This document shows, one piece after another, positions 1-6,871 of a DNA stretch of 37,993 bases. The position numbers were made by a program, and so were the translations under genes. The notes beneath the pieces are model-generated. The model did not search any database. It worked only from the letters and a program-made list of their open reading frames with translations, and was not told the DNA's origin. This DNA comes from an uncultured Pelagibacteraceae bacterium (GTDB taxonomy: Bacteria; Pseudomonadota; Alphaproteobacteria; Pelagibacterales; Pelagibacteraceae): positions 1 to 37,993 of the forward strand of contig CACJQT010000011.1 in assembly GCA_902595635.1 (NCBI GenBank), given 5' to 3'. Each line of letters begins with the position of its first letter. Position 1 is the stretch's first letter.

Positions 1-1443
1 TTTGGTATACCTGGAGTTATAGAACGTTTTTCCCAAATTAAACCTAAATTATTAATTATTACTGATAAATATTATTATAATGGAAAGGAGATAAATATTA
101 TTGAGAGATTGCCTAAAATATTAAAAAAAATAAAAAGTATAAAATCAGTATTAATTTTAAATTATCCTGGAAAAAAATTAAGAAAATCAAAAAAAATTAA
201 AAACATTAAAATTTATTATTTTACTGAGATTAAAAAACTTGAAATAAGCAGGAATAAATTAAAAAAATTTGATTTTGACCACGAATTAGCAATTTTATAC
301 TCAAGTGGCACAACAGGTAAACCAAAATGTATTTGTCATAGATCTGGTGGAGTTTTATTGCAACATTTGAAAGAACATCAATTACATTGCAATATAAAAC
401 CAAATGATAATGTATTTTACTTCACAACTTGTGGATGGATGATGTGGAATTGGCTTGTTACAGCTCTAGCATCTAAAGCATCAATATTGCTATTTGATGG
501 CTTTCCTATGCATAAATCTCCAGAGTTACTGTTAAAAATTGCAAATAAAGAAAAAGTTACTCTATTTGGCATAAGCGCAAAATATATTGATCAACTTATA
601 AAGCAAAATGTTGATGTAAAAGAAAAAATTAAACTAAAATCTTTGAAAACGATTTGCTCTACAGGGTCTCCGCTATCTAAAGAAGGTTTTGAATTTGTTT
701 ACAGAAATATAAAAAAAAATATTCATTTAGCATCTATTTCTGGAGGAACAGATATTGTCTCCTGTTTTGTAAATGGAAACATTTATTCTCCAGTAAATAG
801 TGGTGAAATACAAAATAATGGTCTTGGTATGGATACAGCAGTATTTTCCGAAAAAGGTAAATCAATTTTAAATAAAAAAGGAGAATTGGTATGTAGAAAC
901 TCTTTTCCTTCAATGCCTTTAAAATTTTGGAATGACCCTGGAAAAATTAAATATAAAAAAGCTTATTTTTCAAAATTTAAAAATATTTGGCATCATGGAG
1001 ATTATGCTGAGAGAAAGAATAATGGGTCTTATATTATTTATGGAAGATCAGATGCAACATTAAACCCAGGCGGTGTTCGACTTGGTACAGCTGAAATTTA
1101 TTCTGTTGTAGAAAAATTTAAAGAAATAAAAGAGTCTATAGTAGTAGGTCAATCTTGGGATAACGATGTAAGAATAATACTTTTTGTAGTCTTATCAAAA
1201 AATAATAAATTAGATGAAAAATTAATTTCGAAACTAAAAACAACAATTAGATATGAAGCTTCTCCTAGGCATGTACCTGCTAAAATAATTATGGTAAATG
1301 ATATTCCAAGAACTAAGAATGGTAAAATTGTAGAAGTAGCTGTTAAAAATGTCATAGATTGCAACAGAATAAATAATATTGAGGCATTATCCAATCCATC
1401 TGCTTTGAATGAATATAAAAATCTTATTGAGTTAAAATCGTAA
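1..1443 (+). CDS. Acetoacetyl-CoA synthetase, C-terminal part (5' end outside window)
   Basis: ATP-dependent ligase that makes acetoacetyl-CoA from acetoacetate; a cytosolic member of the ANL adenylate-forming family. The reading frame is open from base 1, so the gene starts upstream; 480 codons are visible and the family is usually about 640-670 residues. The N-terminal visible stretch (FGIPGVIERFSQIKPKLL, then YYYNGKE) matches the part of acetoacetyl-CoA synthetases before the P-loop. The AMP-binding P-loop SSGTTGKPK lies at visible residues 101-109, followed by the GWMMWNWL and GRSDATLNPGGVRLG blocks typical of this enzyme. The C-terminal RTKNGKIVE carries the likely catalytic lysine. A TTG at 109 could be misread as a start, but homology continues upstream of it. 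The stop overlaps the aminotransferase start by one base (TAATG), so the two are probably co-translated. Other acyl-CoA synthetases are less likely given these blocks. Confidence 0.88.
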   Translation, partial: FGIPGVIERFSQIKPKLLIITDKYYYNGKEINIIERLPKILKKIKSIKSVLILNYPGKKLRKSKKIKNIKIYYFTEIKKLEISRNKLKKFDFDHELAILYSSGTTGKPKCICHRSGGVLLQHLKEHQLHCNIKPNDNVFYFTTCGWMMWNWLVTALASKASILLFDGFPMHKSPELLLKIANKEKVTLFGISAKYIDQLIKQNVDVKEKIKLKSLKTICSTGSPLSKEGFEFVYRNIKKNIHLASISGGTDIVSCFVNGNIYSPVNSGEIQNNGLGMDTAVFSEKGKSILNKKGELVCRNSFPSMPLKFWNDPGKIKYKKAYFSKFKNIWHHGDYAERKNNGSYIIYGRSDATLNPGGVRLGTAEIYSVVEKFKEIKESIVVGQSWDNDVRIILFVVLSKNNKLDEKLISKLKTTIRYEASPRHVPAKIIMVNDIPRTKNGKIVEVAVKNVIDCNRINNIEALSNPSALNEYKNLIELKS

Positions 1444-2666
1444 TGATCAAAGATACTATTAAAAACTTAAGTTTATCGGCAACACTAAAAATAAATGAAA
1501 AATCAAAAGTTATTGAAAATGAAGGAAAAAATATTATTAAGTTTGGATTTGGACAATCACCATTCCCAGTACCAATTAACATTGTTGAAGAATTAAAAAA
1601 AAATGCTCATCAAAAAAGTTATTTACCTATCCAAGGATTAGATAAACTAAGAGACTCAATCGCAAAATATGAGTCAAAAAAGAAAAATTACAATTTTAAA
1701 TCAGATCAGGTCATTGTAGGTCCTGGAACTAAAGAGTTAATGTTCTTGATGCATATAGCATTTGAAGGTGAAGTTTTGTTACCAGCTCCAAGTTGGGTAT
1801 CTTATAAACCACAATCAATTATAGCTAATAATAAATATCATTGGATTCAAACATCTGCTGAAAACAATTGGTTTCCTAAAGCTCAAGAAATAGAAAAAAT
1901 TATTTTAAAAAAATCAGATAAAAAATATCTATTATTTCTCAATTCTCCAAATAATCCATCAGGGCAAATATGTAAAAATTTAAAAGAAATTTCCTTAATA
2001 ATAAAAAAATATAATATTCTAGTTTTATCAGATGAAATTTATTCTGAATTAACATTTGATGAGAATTATATTTCTATTTTCGAACACTGCCCTGATAATG
2101 TCATAATAAGTAACGGACTTAGTAAATGGTGTGGCGCTGGAGGATGGAGACTTGGATATTTCGTAATACCAAAGAAAAAAATTGAATTACTTAAATCTAT
2201 GAAAGTTTTAGCAAGTGAAACATTTTCTGCAGTAAGTTCACCAATTCAATTTGCTGCAATATCTGCTTTTAATGCCAATCACGAAGATTATATTTTAAAA
2301 TCAAAAAAAATTCTTAAAGCTGTTGGGGAATACGTTTATAGAAATTTATCATCTAATAATATTATTATGAACAAACCAATGGGAGGCTTTTATTTATTGC
2401 CAGAATTCTTAAATAAAAAATTTGATAGTTCCTCTATTTTATGTGATGAAATTTTAACTGATTTAAATATTGCTTTACTTCCAGGAAGTGATTTTGGATT
2501 TGATCAAAAAAGGATGATAGTTCGTTTAAGTTTTACAGACTTTGATGGAGATACATTCATGAAAAATATTAATGAAAAAACAGATATTAATGACGAGTTA
2601 ATAAAATTGTACGCACCAAAGGTTGTAGAAGGAGTAAATAAATTAAAATCTTGGGTTGAAAAATAA
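1443..2666 (+). CDS. Class I/II PLP-dependent aminotransferase
   Basis: Fold type I aminotransferase of 407 residues, about the normal length for aspartate-aminotransferase-like enzymes. Visible family marks are the SPNNPSG loop, the SDEIYSEL segment with the PLP-contacting Asp and Tyr, the Schiff-base lysine in SNGLSKWCGAGGWRLGY (Lys228), and a C-terminal MIVRLSF arginine that usually binds the substrate carboxylate. The amino donor and acceptor cannot be read from sequence. Its start overlaps the acetoacetyl-CoA synthetase stop by one base, and a TAXI-type TRAP transporter follows 108 bases downstream. This suggests it acts on an amino compound imported by that transporter, with carbon flowing toward acetoacetyl-CoA; this link is inference only. 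Confidence 0.88.
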   Translation: MIKDTIKNLSLSATLKINEKSKVIENEGKNIIKFGFGQSPFPVPINIVEELKKNAHQKSYLPIQGLDKLRDSIAKYESKKKNYNFKSDQVIVGPGTKELMFLMHIAFEGEVLLPAPSWVSYKPQSIIANNKYHWIQTSAENNWFPKAQEIEKIILKKSDKKYLLFLNSPNNPSGQICKNLKEISLIIKKYNILVLSDEIYSELTFDENYISIFEHCPDNVIISNGLSKWCGAGGWRLGYFVIPKKKIELLKSMKVLASETFSAVSSPIQFAAISAFNANHEDYILKSKKILKAVGEYVYRNLSSNNIIMNKPMGGFYLLPEFLNKKFDSSSILCDEILTDLNIALLPGSDFGFDQKRMIVRLSFTDFDGDTFMKNINEKTDINDELIKLYAPKVVEGVNKLKSWVEK

Positions 2667-2774
2667 TAATCACATAAAAAATTCCTTAATTAGCAACACT
2701 TATATTTAATGAATTTACTAGACACTCGAAGCAATAAATAGTTAGATTTAACTTTAAAACTTAAGAGAGGGTAT

Positions 2775-3782
2775 ATGAAAAAAATATTATCAACAATATC
2801 AAGCTATCTGATTATTTTTGCTGCTATATTTTCATTTGGATCAATAGCAAAATCAGCAGAGTTTTTTACAATAGGTACAGGAGGACCAACTGGAGTTTAT
2901 TTTCAGACAGGAAACGCTATTTGTAAAATGTTACATAAATCAGCAATTAGTGCTGAACACGGTAGAAAAAAAGGTATGAAAGATAAAGCTTACAGATGTA
3001 CCGCTCCTTCAACTGGAGGATCAAATTATAACATCGGACAAATAAAAGATGGTGAGTTTCAATTTGGTGTAGCACAATCTGACTGGCAATTTCATGCTTA
3101 CAATGGATCAAGCAAATGGGAAGGGAAACAATTCAAAAATTTGAGAGCTGTTTTCTCAGTACATAACGAGCCATTTCAAATCTGGGCTAGAAAAAAAGCA
3201 AAAGTTAAAGATTTTATGGGTCTTAAAGGAAAAGTAGTAAACATTGGAAATCCAGGTTCTGGTCAAAGAGGAACAATGGAAGAATTAATGAAAGCTATGG
3301 GCGTTGATAACAGTTTCTTTAAATCAGTTACCGAGCTAACATCTTCAGAGCAAGTAAAAGCTTTATGTGACGGAAAAATTGATGCGTTCGGATATTCAGT
3401 AGGTTTTCCAAATGGAGCAATGGAACAAGCAGCAACATGTGCAGCTAAAGCTATGCCAATCAATTTAACAGGAGATGTAATAAATGGAATTATTAGTGGA
3501 GCTGATTATTATGCATCAGCAACAATTCCAAAAGGAACTTATACTAAACAGAAAAAAGATGTAACTACATTTGGTGTTAAAGCTACTGTGGTAACAAGTG
3601 TGGATGTTTCTGAAGATTTAGTTTATCAGGTCACAAAAGCTGTTTTTGAAAATTTTGATGATTTTAGAAAACAACATCCAGCTTTTGCTCCTTTAGAGAA
3701 AAAAAATATGATAGCTGATGGTTTATCAGCACCACTTCATCCTGGAGCTATTAAATATTATAAAGAAGCTGGTTTAATGTAA
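2775..3782 (+). CDS. TAXI-family TRAP transporter solute-binding protein
   Basis: Periplasmic binding protein of a TRAP transporter of the TAXI class, 335 residues. A signal peptide is evident: MKK, a hydrophobic core to about residue 22, and likely cleavage after KSA (residue 28). The mature protein opens with EFFTIGTGGPTGVYFQTGN, the classic TAXI N-terminus, followed by the CTAPSTGGSNYNIGQIKDGE and FGVAQSDWQF blocks. The ligand is unknown; characterised TAXI proteins bind amino acids or dicarboxylate-type acids. A purine-rich Shine-Dalgarno (AAGAGAGG, 2763-2770) sits 4 bases before the ATG, one of the better ones in this window, consistent with high expression. An intrinsic terminator follows the stop and separates it from its permease. 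Confidence 0.95.
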   Translation: MKKILSTISSYLIIFAAIFSFGSIAKSAEFFTIGTGGPTGVYFQTGNAICKMLHKSAISAEHGRKKGMKDKAYRCTAPSTGGSNYNIGQIKDGEFQFGVAQSDWQFHAYNGSSKWEGKQFKNLRAVFSVHNEPFQIWARKKAKVKDFMGLKGKVVNIGNPGSGQRGTMEELMKAMGVDNSFFKSVTELTSSEQVKALCDGKIDAFGYSVGFPNGAMEQAATCAAKAMPINLTGDVINGIISGADYYASATIPKGTYTKQKKDVTTFGVKATVVTSVDVSEDLVYQVTKAVFENFDDFRKQHPAFAPLEKKNMIADGLSAPLHPGAIKYYKEAGLM

Positions 3783-3802
3783 TTAAATCTATATAAAAAA
3801 TT

Positions 3803-3835
3803 GAGGCCCAATATATCTATTGGGCCTTTTTTTTT
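3803..3835 (+). terminator. Intrinsic terminator between TRAP binding protein and permease
   Basis: A perfect 9-bp stem (GGCCCAATA at 3805-3813 with TATTGGGCC at 3818-3826) closes a TATC loop and is followed directly by nine T residues (3827-3835). It is the clearest rho-independent terminator in the window. It lies 20 bases after the binding-protein stop and ends 14 bases before the permease ATG, so it probably acts as a partial terminator that lowers permease expression relative to the binding protein. Confidence 0.9.
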
Positions 3836-3849
3836 ATATATTAAGCTGA

Positions 3850-6171
3850 ATGTCAGCAGACATAGATAAAAAAATTGAAAATAAGATTAAAGAGGATCTT
3901 TCTCCTACAAGAAATTTAACAGGTTTTCATTTAAAGTTAGTTGCAGGTATTGCAATAACTTGGTCTTTATTTCAGCTTTGGTATGCTTCTCCATTTCCAT
4001 TTTGGTTAAACTTTGGAATGTTTAAAGGTTTACCTGCTAGAGCAATTCATCTTGGCTTTGCACTTTTGCTAGCTTTTTTAATATTTCCATATGCAAGGGG
4101 TAAAAAGGTAAATTTTATAGATATATTCATTGCAATAATAGGTGCAGTTTGTTGTTTATATATTTATATTTTTTATGATCAATTAGTTGATAGAGGTGGA
4201 ATATTACTTAAAATAAATCTTTCCAATGATTTTACTATTCCAGTAGAACTTATACTTGGAATAATTGGAATATTAATTCTTCTTGAAGCCACACGTAGAG
4301 TAATAGGCATTCCATTAGTTGTTATAGCAGTTTGTTTTTTGTTATTTTCTTATTTTGGTCAATATGCTCCAGATATAATTTCTCATGGCGGATTATCATT
4401 AAAAAGGTTAGTTGGTTTTCAATGGTTTGATCAAGAAGCAATTTTTGGAATTCCGATAGGTGTTTCTGTAGATTTCATATTTCTCTTTGTACTTTTTGGA
4501 GCACTTTTAGAAACTGCTGGAGGAGGTAAATATTTTTTAGATTTAGCTTTTGCAATGGTTGGAAAAATGCGAGGTGGTCCTGCTAAGGCAGCTATTCTAG
4601 GATCCGGTATGACAGGATTAATCTCTGGATCATCAATAGCTAATACAGTTACAACTGGAACATTTACAATTCCAATTATGAAAAAGACAGGTTTTTCAAA
4701 AGAAAAAGCGGGTGCAATTGAAGTATCTTCATCAGTTAATGGTCAAATAATGCCACCTGTTATGGGAGCAGCAGCCTTTGTAATGGCAAGTTTTATTGGT
4801 GTTACATATTTTGAAGTTGTTAAACATGCTTTTTTACCAGCTATAATTTCCTACATTGCTCTATTTTATATATCTCACCTAGAAGCACTTAAATTAAATT
4901 TAAAAGGTATGGATGAAAACGACATTCCAAAATTGAAAAAAACATTTTTTGAAGGAATACATTTTTTAGTTCCAATATTTGTTCTTATATATCTACTAGT
5001 TTACATGCGGCTTACAGCTTCTTACTCTATTTTTTTTGCAACAATAACTTTAATTATAGTTAACCTTTTAAATAAAATTTTTAAAGAAAAGAAGTTTAAG
5101 ACTGCTTTAATATATTGGTACAACCAAACTGTTGTTGGCTTCGAAAAGGGTGCCTTGAATATGGTTAGTGTTGGAATAGCAATTGCAACAGCGGGTATTA
5201 TAGTTGGTGCAGTTGGATCTACAGGTTTGAGTACTAATTTAATAATTGTAATCGAGTCCATTGCAAAAGATAATGTTATTATTCTTTTATTTTTAACTAT
5301 TATTTTGTGTTTACTATTGGGTATGGGTTTACCAACTACTGCAAACTATGTGGTTGTAGCGTCTCTGATGGCAACCGTTCTTGTGGATGTTGGAAATGCA
5401 TCAGGATTTATTTTTCCTTTAATTGCGGTTCATTTATTCGTATTCTATTTTGGCCTAATGGCAGACGTAACACCTCCAGTTGGCTTAGCATCTTACGCAG
5501 CAGCTGCTATTTCTGGCGGAGACCCGTTAAGAACAGGAGCCCAGGCATTTTGGTATAGTCTGAGAACAGGAATACTTCCTATTGTATTCTTATTTAATAG
5601 CGAGTTATTATTAATTGGTATTGAAAGCATATGGCATGGCTTAATGGTCATAGCCACCTCATTAATTGGGATTTTAGTATTTACATCTGCTACTCAGGGA
5701 TGGTTTATAAATAAATTGAGATGGTATGAGATTATTATTTTTTTAATAATTTCAATATCATTATTATCTCCAGAATTTATTCTTAATAAATTTTACCCAA
5801 AATATAATTATTTAAGCGTTGAAGAAATAAACAAAAAACAGTTTGATTACAATAAAGAGATAAGAATTAAAATTACTAGACTAACTGAGTATGGCGAAAG
5901 ATATAAATTATTTGTAATTGAAAAAAATAGTTTTGATGCAAATTTCAGTTTAGATGATTATGGAATGAGCTTAGTAGTGGAAGATAATAAAACCATAATT
6001 GATAATTTAAAATGGAATGGAATTGCAAAAAAATCTGGTTTAGATATGGGAGATATTATTAATGAATTTAAAATTGAAAATCAGAATAGACCAAAAAAAG
6101 AAATAATTTATCCTATTGCTCTTATTCTTTTATCAATCTTTGGTTATTCAAATATAAGAAGAAGAATTTAG
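3850..6171 (+). CDS. TRAP transporter fused permease (4TM/12TM), TAXI type, with C-terminal PDZ-like domain
   Basis: Inner-membrane permease of a sodium- or proton-coupled TRAP system, 773 residues, with the small (DctQ-like) and large (DctM-like) subunits fused as is usual for TAXI systems. Many hydrophobic segments are visible from about residue 25. The DctM core contains GSGMTGLISGSSIANTVTTG, SSVNGQIMPPVMGAAAFVMA and the GLPTTANYVVVA block, typical transport motifs. After the last long hydrophobic stretch, residues about 670-755 are soluble and include GIAKKSGLDMGDIINEF, a PDZ-like pattern that matches the C-terminal DUF3394 region of this family; a last hydrophobic segment ends the protein. 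It works with the binding protein encoded just upstream. Its stop overlaps the stop of the converging thioesterase by 4 bases. Confidence 0.95.
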   Translation: MSADIDKKIENKIKEDLSPTRNLTGFHLKLVAGIAITWSLFQLWYASPFPFWLNFGMFKGLPARAIHLGFALLLAFLIFPYARGKKVNFIDIFIAIIGAVCCLYIYIFYDQLVDRGGILLKINLSNDFTIPVELILGIIGILILLEATRRVIGIPLVVIAVCFLLFSYFGQYAPDIISHGGLSLKRLVGFQWFDQEAIFGIPIGVSVDFIFLFVLFGALLETAGGGKYFLDLAFAMVGKMRGGPAKAAILGSGMTGLISGSSIANTVTTGTFTIPIMKKTGFSKEKAGAIEVSSSVNGQIMPPVMGAAAFVMASFIGVTYFEVVKHAFLPAIISYIALFYISHLEALKLNLKGMDENDIPKLKKTFFEGIHFLVPIFVLIYLLVYMRLTASYSIFFATITLIIVNLLNKIFKEKKFKTALIYWYNQTVVGFEKGALNMVSVGIAIATAGIIVGAVGSTGLSTNLIIVIESIAKDNVIILLFLTIILCLLLGMGLPTTANYVVVASLMATVLVDVGNASGFIFPLIAVHLFVFYFGLMADVTPPVGLASYAAAAISGGDPLRTGAQAFWYSLRTGILPIVFLFNSELLLIGIESIWHGLMVIATSLIGILVFTSATQGWFINKLRWYEIIIFLIISISLLSPEFILNKFYPKYNYLSVEEINKKQFDYNKEIRIKITRLTEYGERYKLFVIEKNSFDANFSLDDYGMSLVVEDNKTIIDNLKWNGIAKKSGLDMGDIINEFKIENQNRPKKEIIYPIALILLSIFGYSNIRRRI

Positions 6172-6587
6172 CTTAGACCTGCATGGGGTAACTTACGTTG
6201 AAGTATTTTCCAAATACCTGTAGCAGATGCAATTATTTTACCTTTACATTTTAAATAGCACTCTAAAAAAACCATGCTTTTTGTTTTTTTTTTAATTTTT
6301 ACATATCCAAAAATTTCATCACCAACAGACGAAGGTCCAATAAAATTAATATTAAGTGTTATAGTAACACAAGGTTGATTTCCTGAAATTCTGTGGGCTC
6401 CAGATCCACATCCAGTATCTATAATCGATGCTATATACCCACCATGAGTTATGCCAGCTCTGTTAAGATGATTTTTTTTTATTTTAGTTTTAAATTCATA
6501 TTTGGTTTTTGAGATATCTCTTAGTAGCAAACCACCATTGTGTCTCATGAAACCTTTTTTAACGCTAATTTGTTTAAATTTTTTCAT
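6168..6587 (-). CDS. PaaI-family hotdog thioesterase
   Basis: Small acyl-CoA thioesterase of the hotdog fold, 139 residues, the usual size for the PaaI/4HBT-2 family. The signature HLNRAGITHGGYIASIIDTG is present, with His48-Gly-Gly and Asp57 in the catalytic helix, followed by the VTITLNINFIGPSSVGDEI strand pattern. The natural substrate is unknown; family members hydrolyse aryl- or acyl-CoA esters. The start has no Shine-Dalgarno of its own, but its ATG overlaps by one base the stop of a 27-codon frame upstream (TAATG), suggesting translational coupling. The gene lies downstream of tRNA-Arg on the same strand and could be transcribed with it. Its 3' end overlaps the TRAP permease by 4 bases. 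Confidence 0.88.
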   Translation of the reverse strand: MKKFKQISVKKGFMRHNGGLLLRDISKTKYEFKTKIKKNHLNRAGITHGGYIASIIDTGCGSGAHRISGNQPCVTITLNINFIGPSSVGDEIFGYVKIKKKTKSMVFLECYLKCKGKIIASATGIWKILQRKLPHAGLS

Positions 6588-6670
6588 TAAATTATTAAAG
6601 TTATTAAAAATAATATTATTAACACTATTACAAAAAAATAAATTACAGATTTTTGCAAAGATATTTTCAT
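6587..6670 (-). CDS. Putative 27-residue single-span membrane peptide
   Basis: A short frame of 27 codons plus stop lies between tRNA-Arg and the thioesterase. It begins MKISLQKS and continues as an uninterrupted hydrophobic run (VIYFFVIVLIILFLITLII), which would make one transmembrane helix with a positively charged N-terminus facing the cytoplasm. A Shine-Dalgarno-like AGAAGGA ends 3 bases before the ATG, stronger than that of most genes here. Its TAA overlaps the thioesterase ATG by one base, the same TAATG junction seen between established gene pairs in this window. I do not recognise a family. In AT-rich DNA a hydrophobic short frame can arise by chance, so this is a candidate rather than a firm gene. 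Confidence 0.4.
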   Translation of the reverse strand: MKISLQKSVIYFFVIVLIILFLITLII

Positions 6671-6673
6671 TTT

Positions 6674-6680
6674 TCCTTCT
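6674..6680 (-). promoter_or_regulatory. Shine-Dalgarno site for the putative small membrane ORF
   Basis: AGAAGGA on the minus strand, 3 bases before the ATG at 6670 and only 3 bases after the encoded CCA end of tRNA-Arg. If the tRNA is cut from a joint transcript, the remaining message would begin almost at this site. Confidence 0.4.
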
Positions 6681-6683
6681 TTT

Positions 6684-6760
6684 TGGTGCGCCTGCTAGGA
6701 GTCGAACCCAGAACCTCCTGGTCCGTAGCCAAGCGCTCTATCCAATTGAGCTACAGGCGC
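6684..6760 (-). tRNA. tRNA-Arg (anticodon ACG)
   Basis: Cloverleaf read by eye on the minus strand: acceptor GCGCCTG pairing with CAGGCGC, D arm GCTC/GAGC, anticodon arm CTTGG/CCAGG around loop CTACGGA giving anticodon ACG, and T arm CTGGG/CCTAG with loop TTCGACT. The discriminator is A and the CCA end is encoded. ACG, with A34 normally edited to inosine, reads CGU, CGC and CGA. It is followed closely by a possible small ORF and the thioesterase gene on the same strand. Confidence 0.96.
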
Positions 6761-6794
6761 TAAATATAATCTATTCTTTTAACATTTATTATTA

Positions 6795-6821
6795 ATTTTA
6801 CTAAATTTTAATAATGGTCAA
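6795..6821 (-). promoter_or_regulatory. Possible promoter for tRNA-Arg
   Basis: On the minus strand a TTGACC (6821-6816) is followed, after a short 15-base spacer, by TAAAAT (6800-6795), about 35 bases before the tRNA. The -35 is good, but the spacer is shorter than the ideal 17 and the region is AT-rich, so -10-like hexamers are common by chance. Confidence 0.22.
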
Positions 6822-6871
6822 AAATATACATCTATTAAAAGTAAATAATATATATATATACAAATAGCGAA

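Noticed and set aside
2709..2741. Ten-codon frame (MNLLDTRSNK) before the TAXI binding protein
   Set aside because: No ribosome site, no repeated regulatory codons, and no terminator-antiterminator structure to suggest a leader peptide.
6502..6795. Plus-strand open frame crossing the thioesterase and tRNA-Arg
   Set aside because: Part of it is the familiar false translation of a tRNA antisense strand (GAPARSRTQNLLVRSQAL); it conflicts with two better features.
6848..6860. Short (AT)n run before aceE
   Set aside because: Only 13 bases; expected in AT-rich intergenic DNA and too short to call a functional repeat, although phase-variable length cannot be excluded.
6814..6867. 17-codon frame ending 4 bases before aceE
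   Set aside because: No Shine-Dalgarno, not overlapping aceE, and rich in Asn, Ile, Lys and Tyr codons expected in AT-rich spacer DNA.
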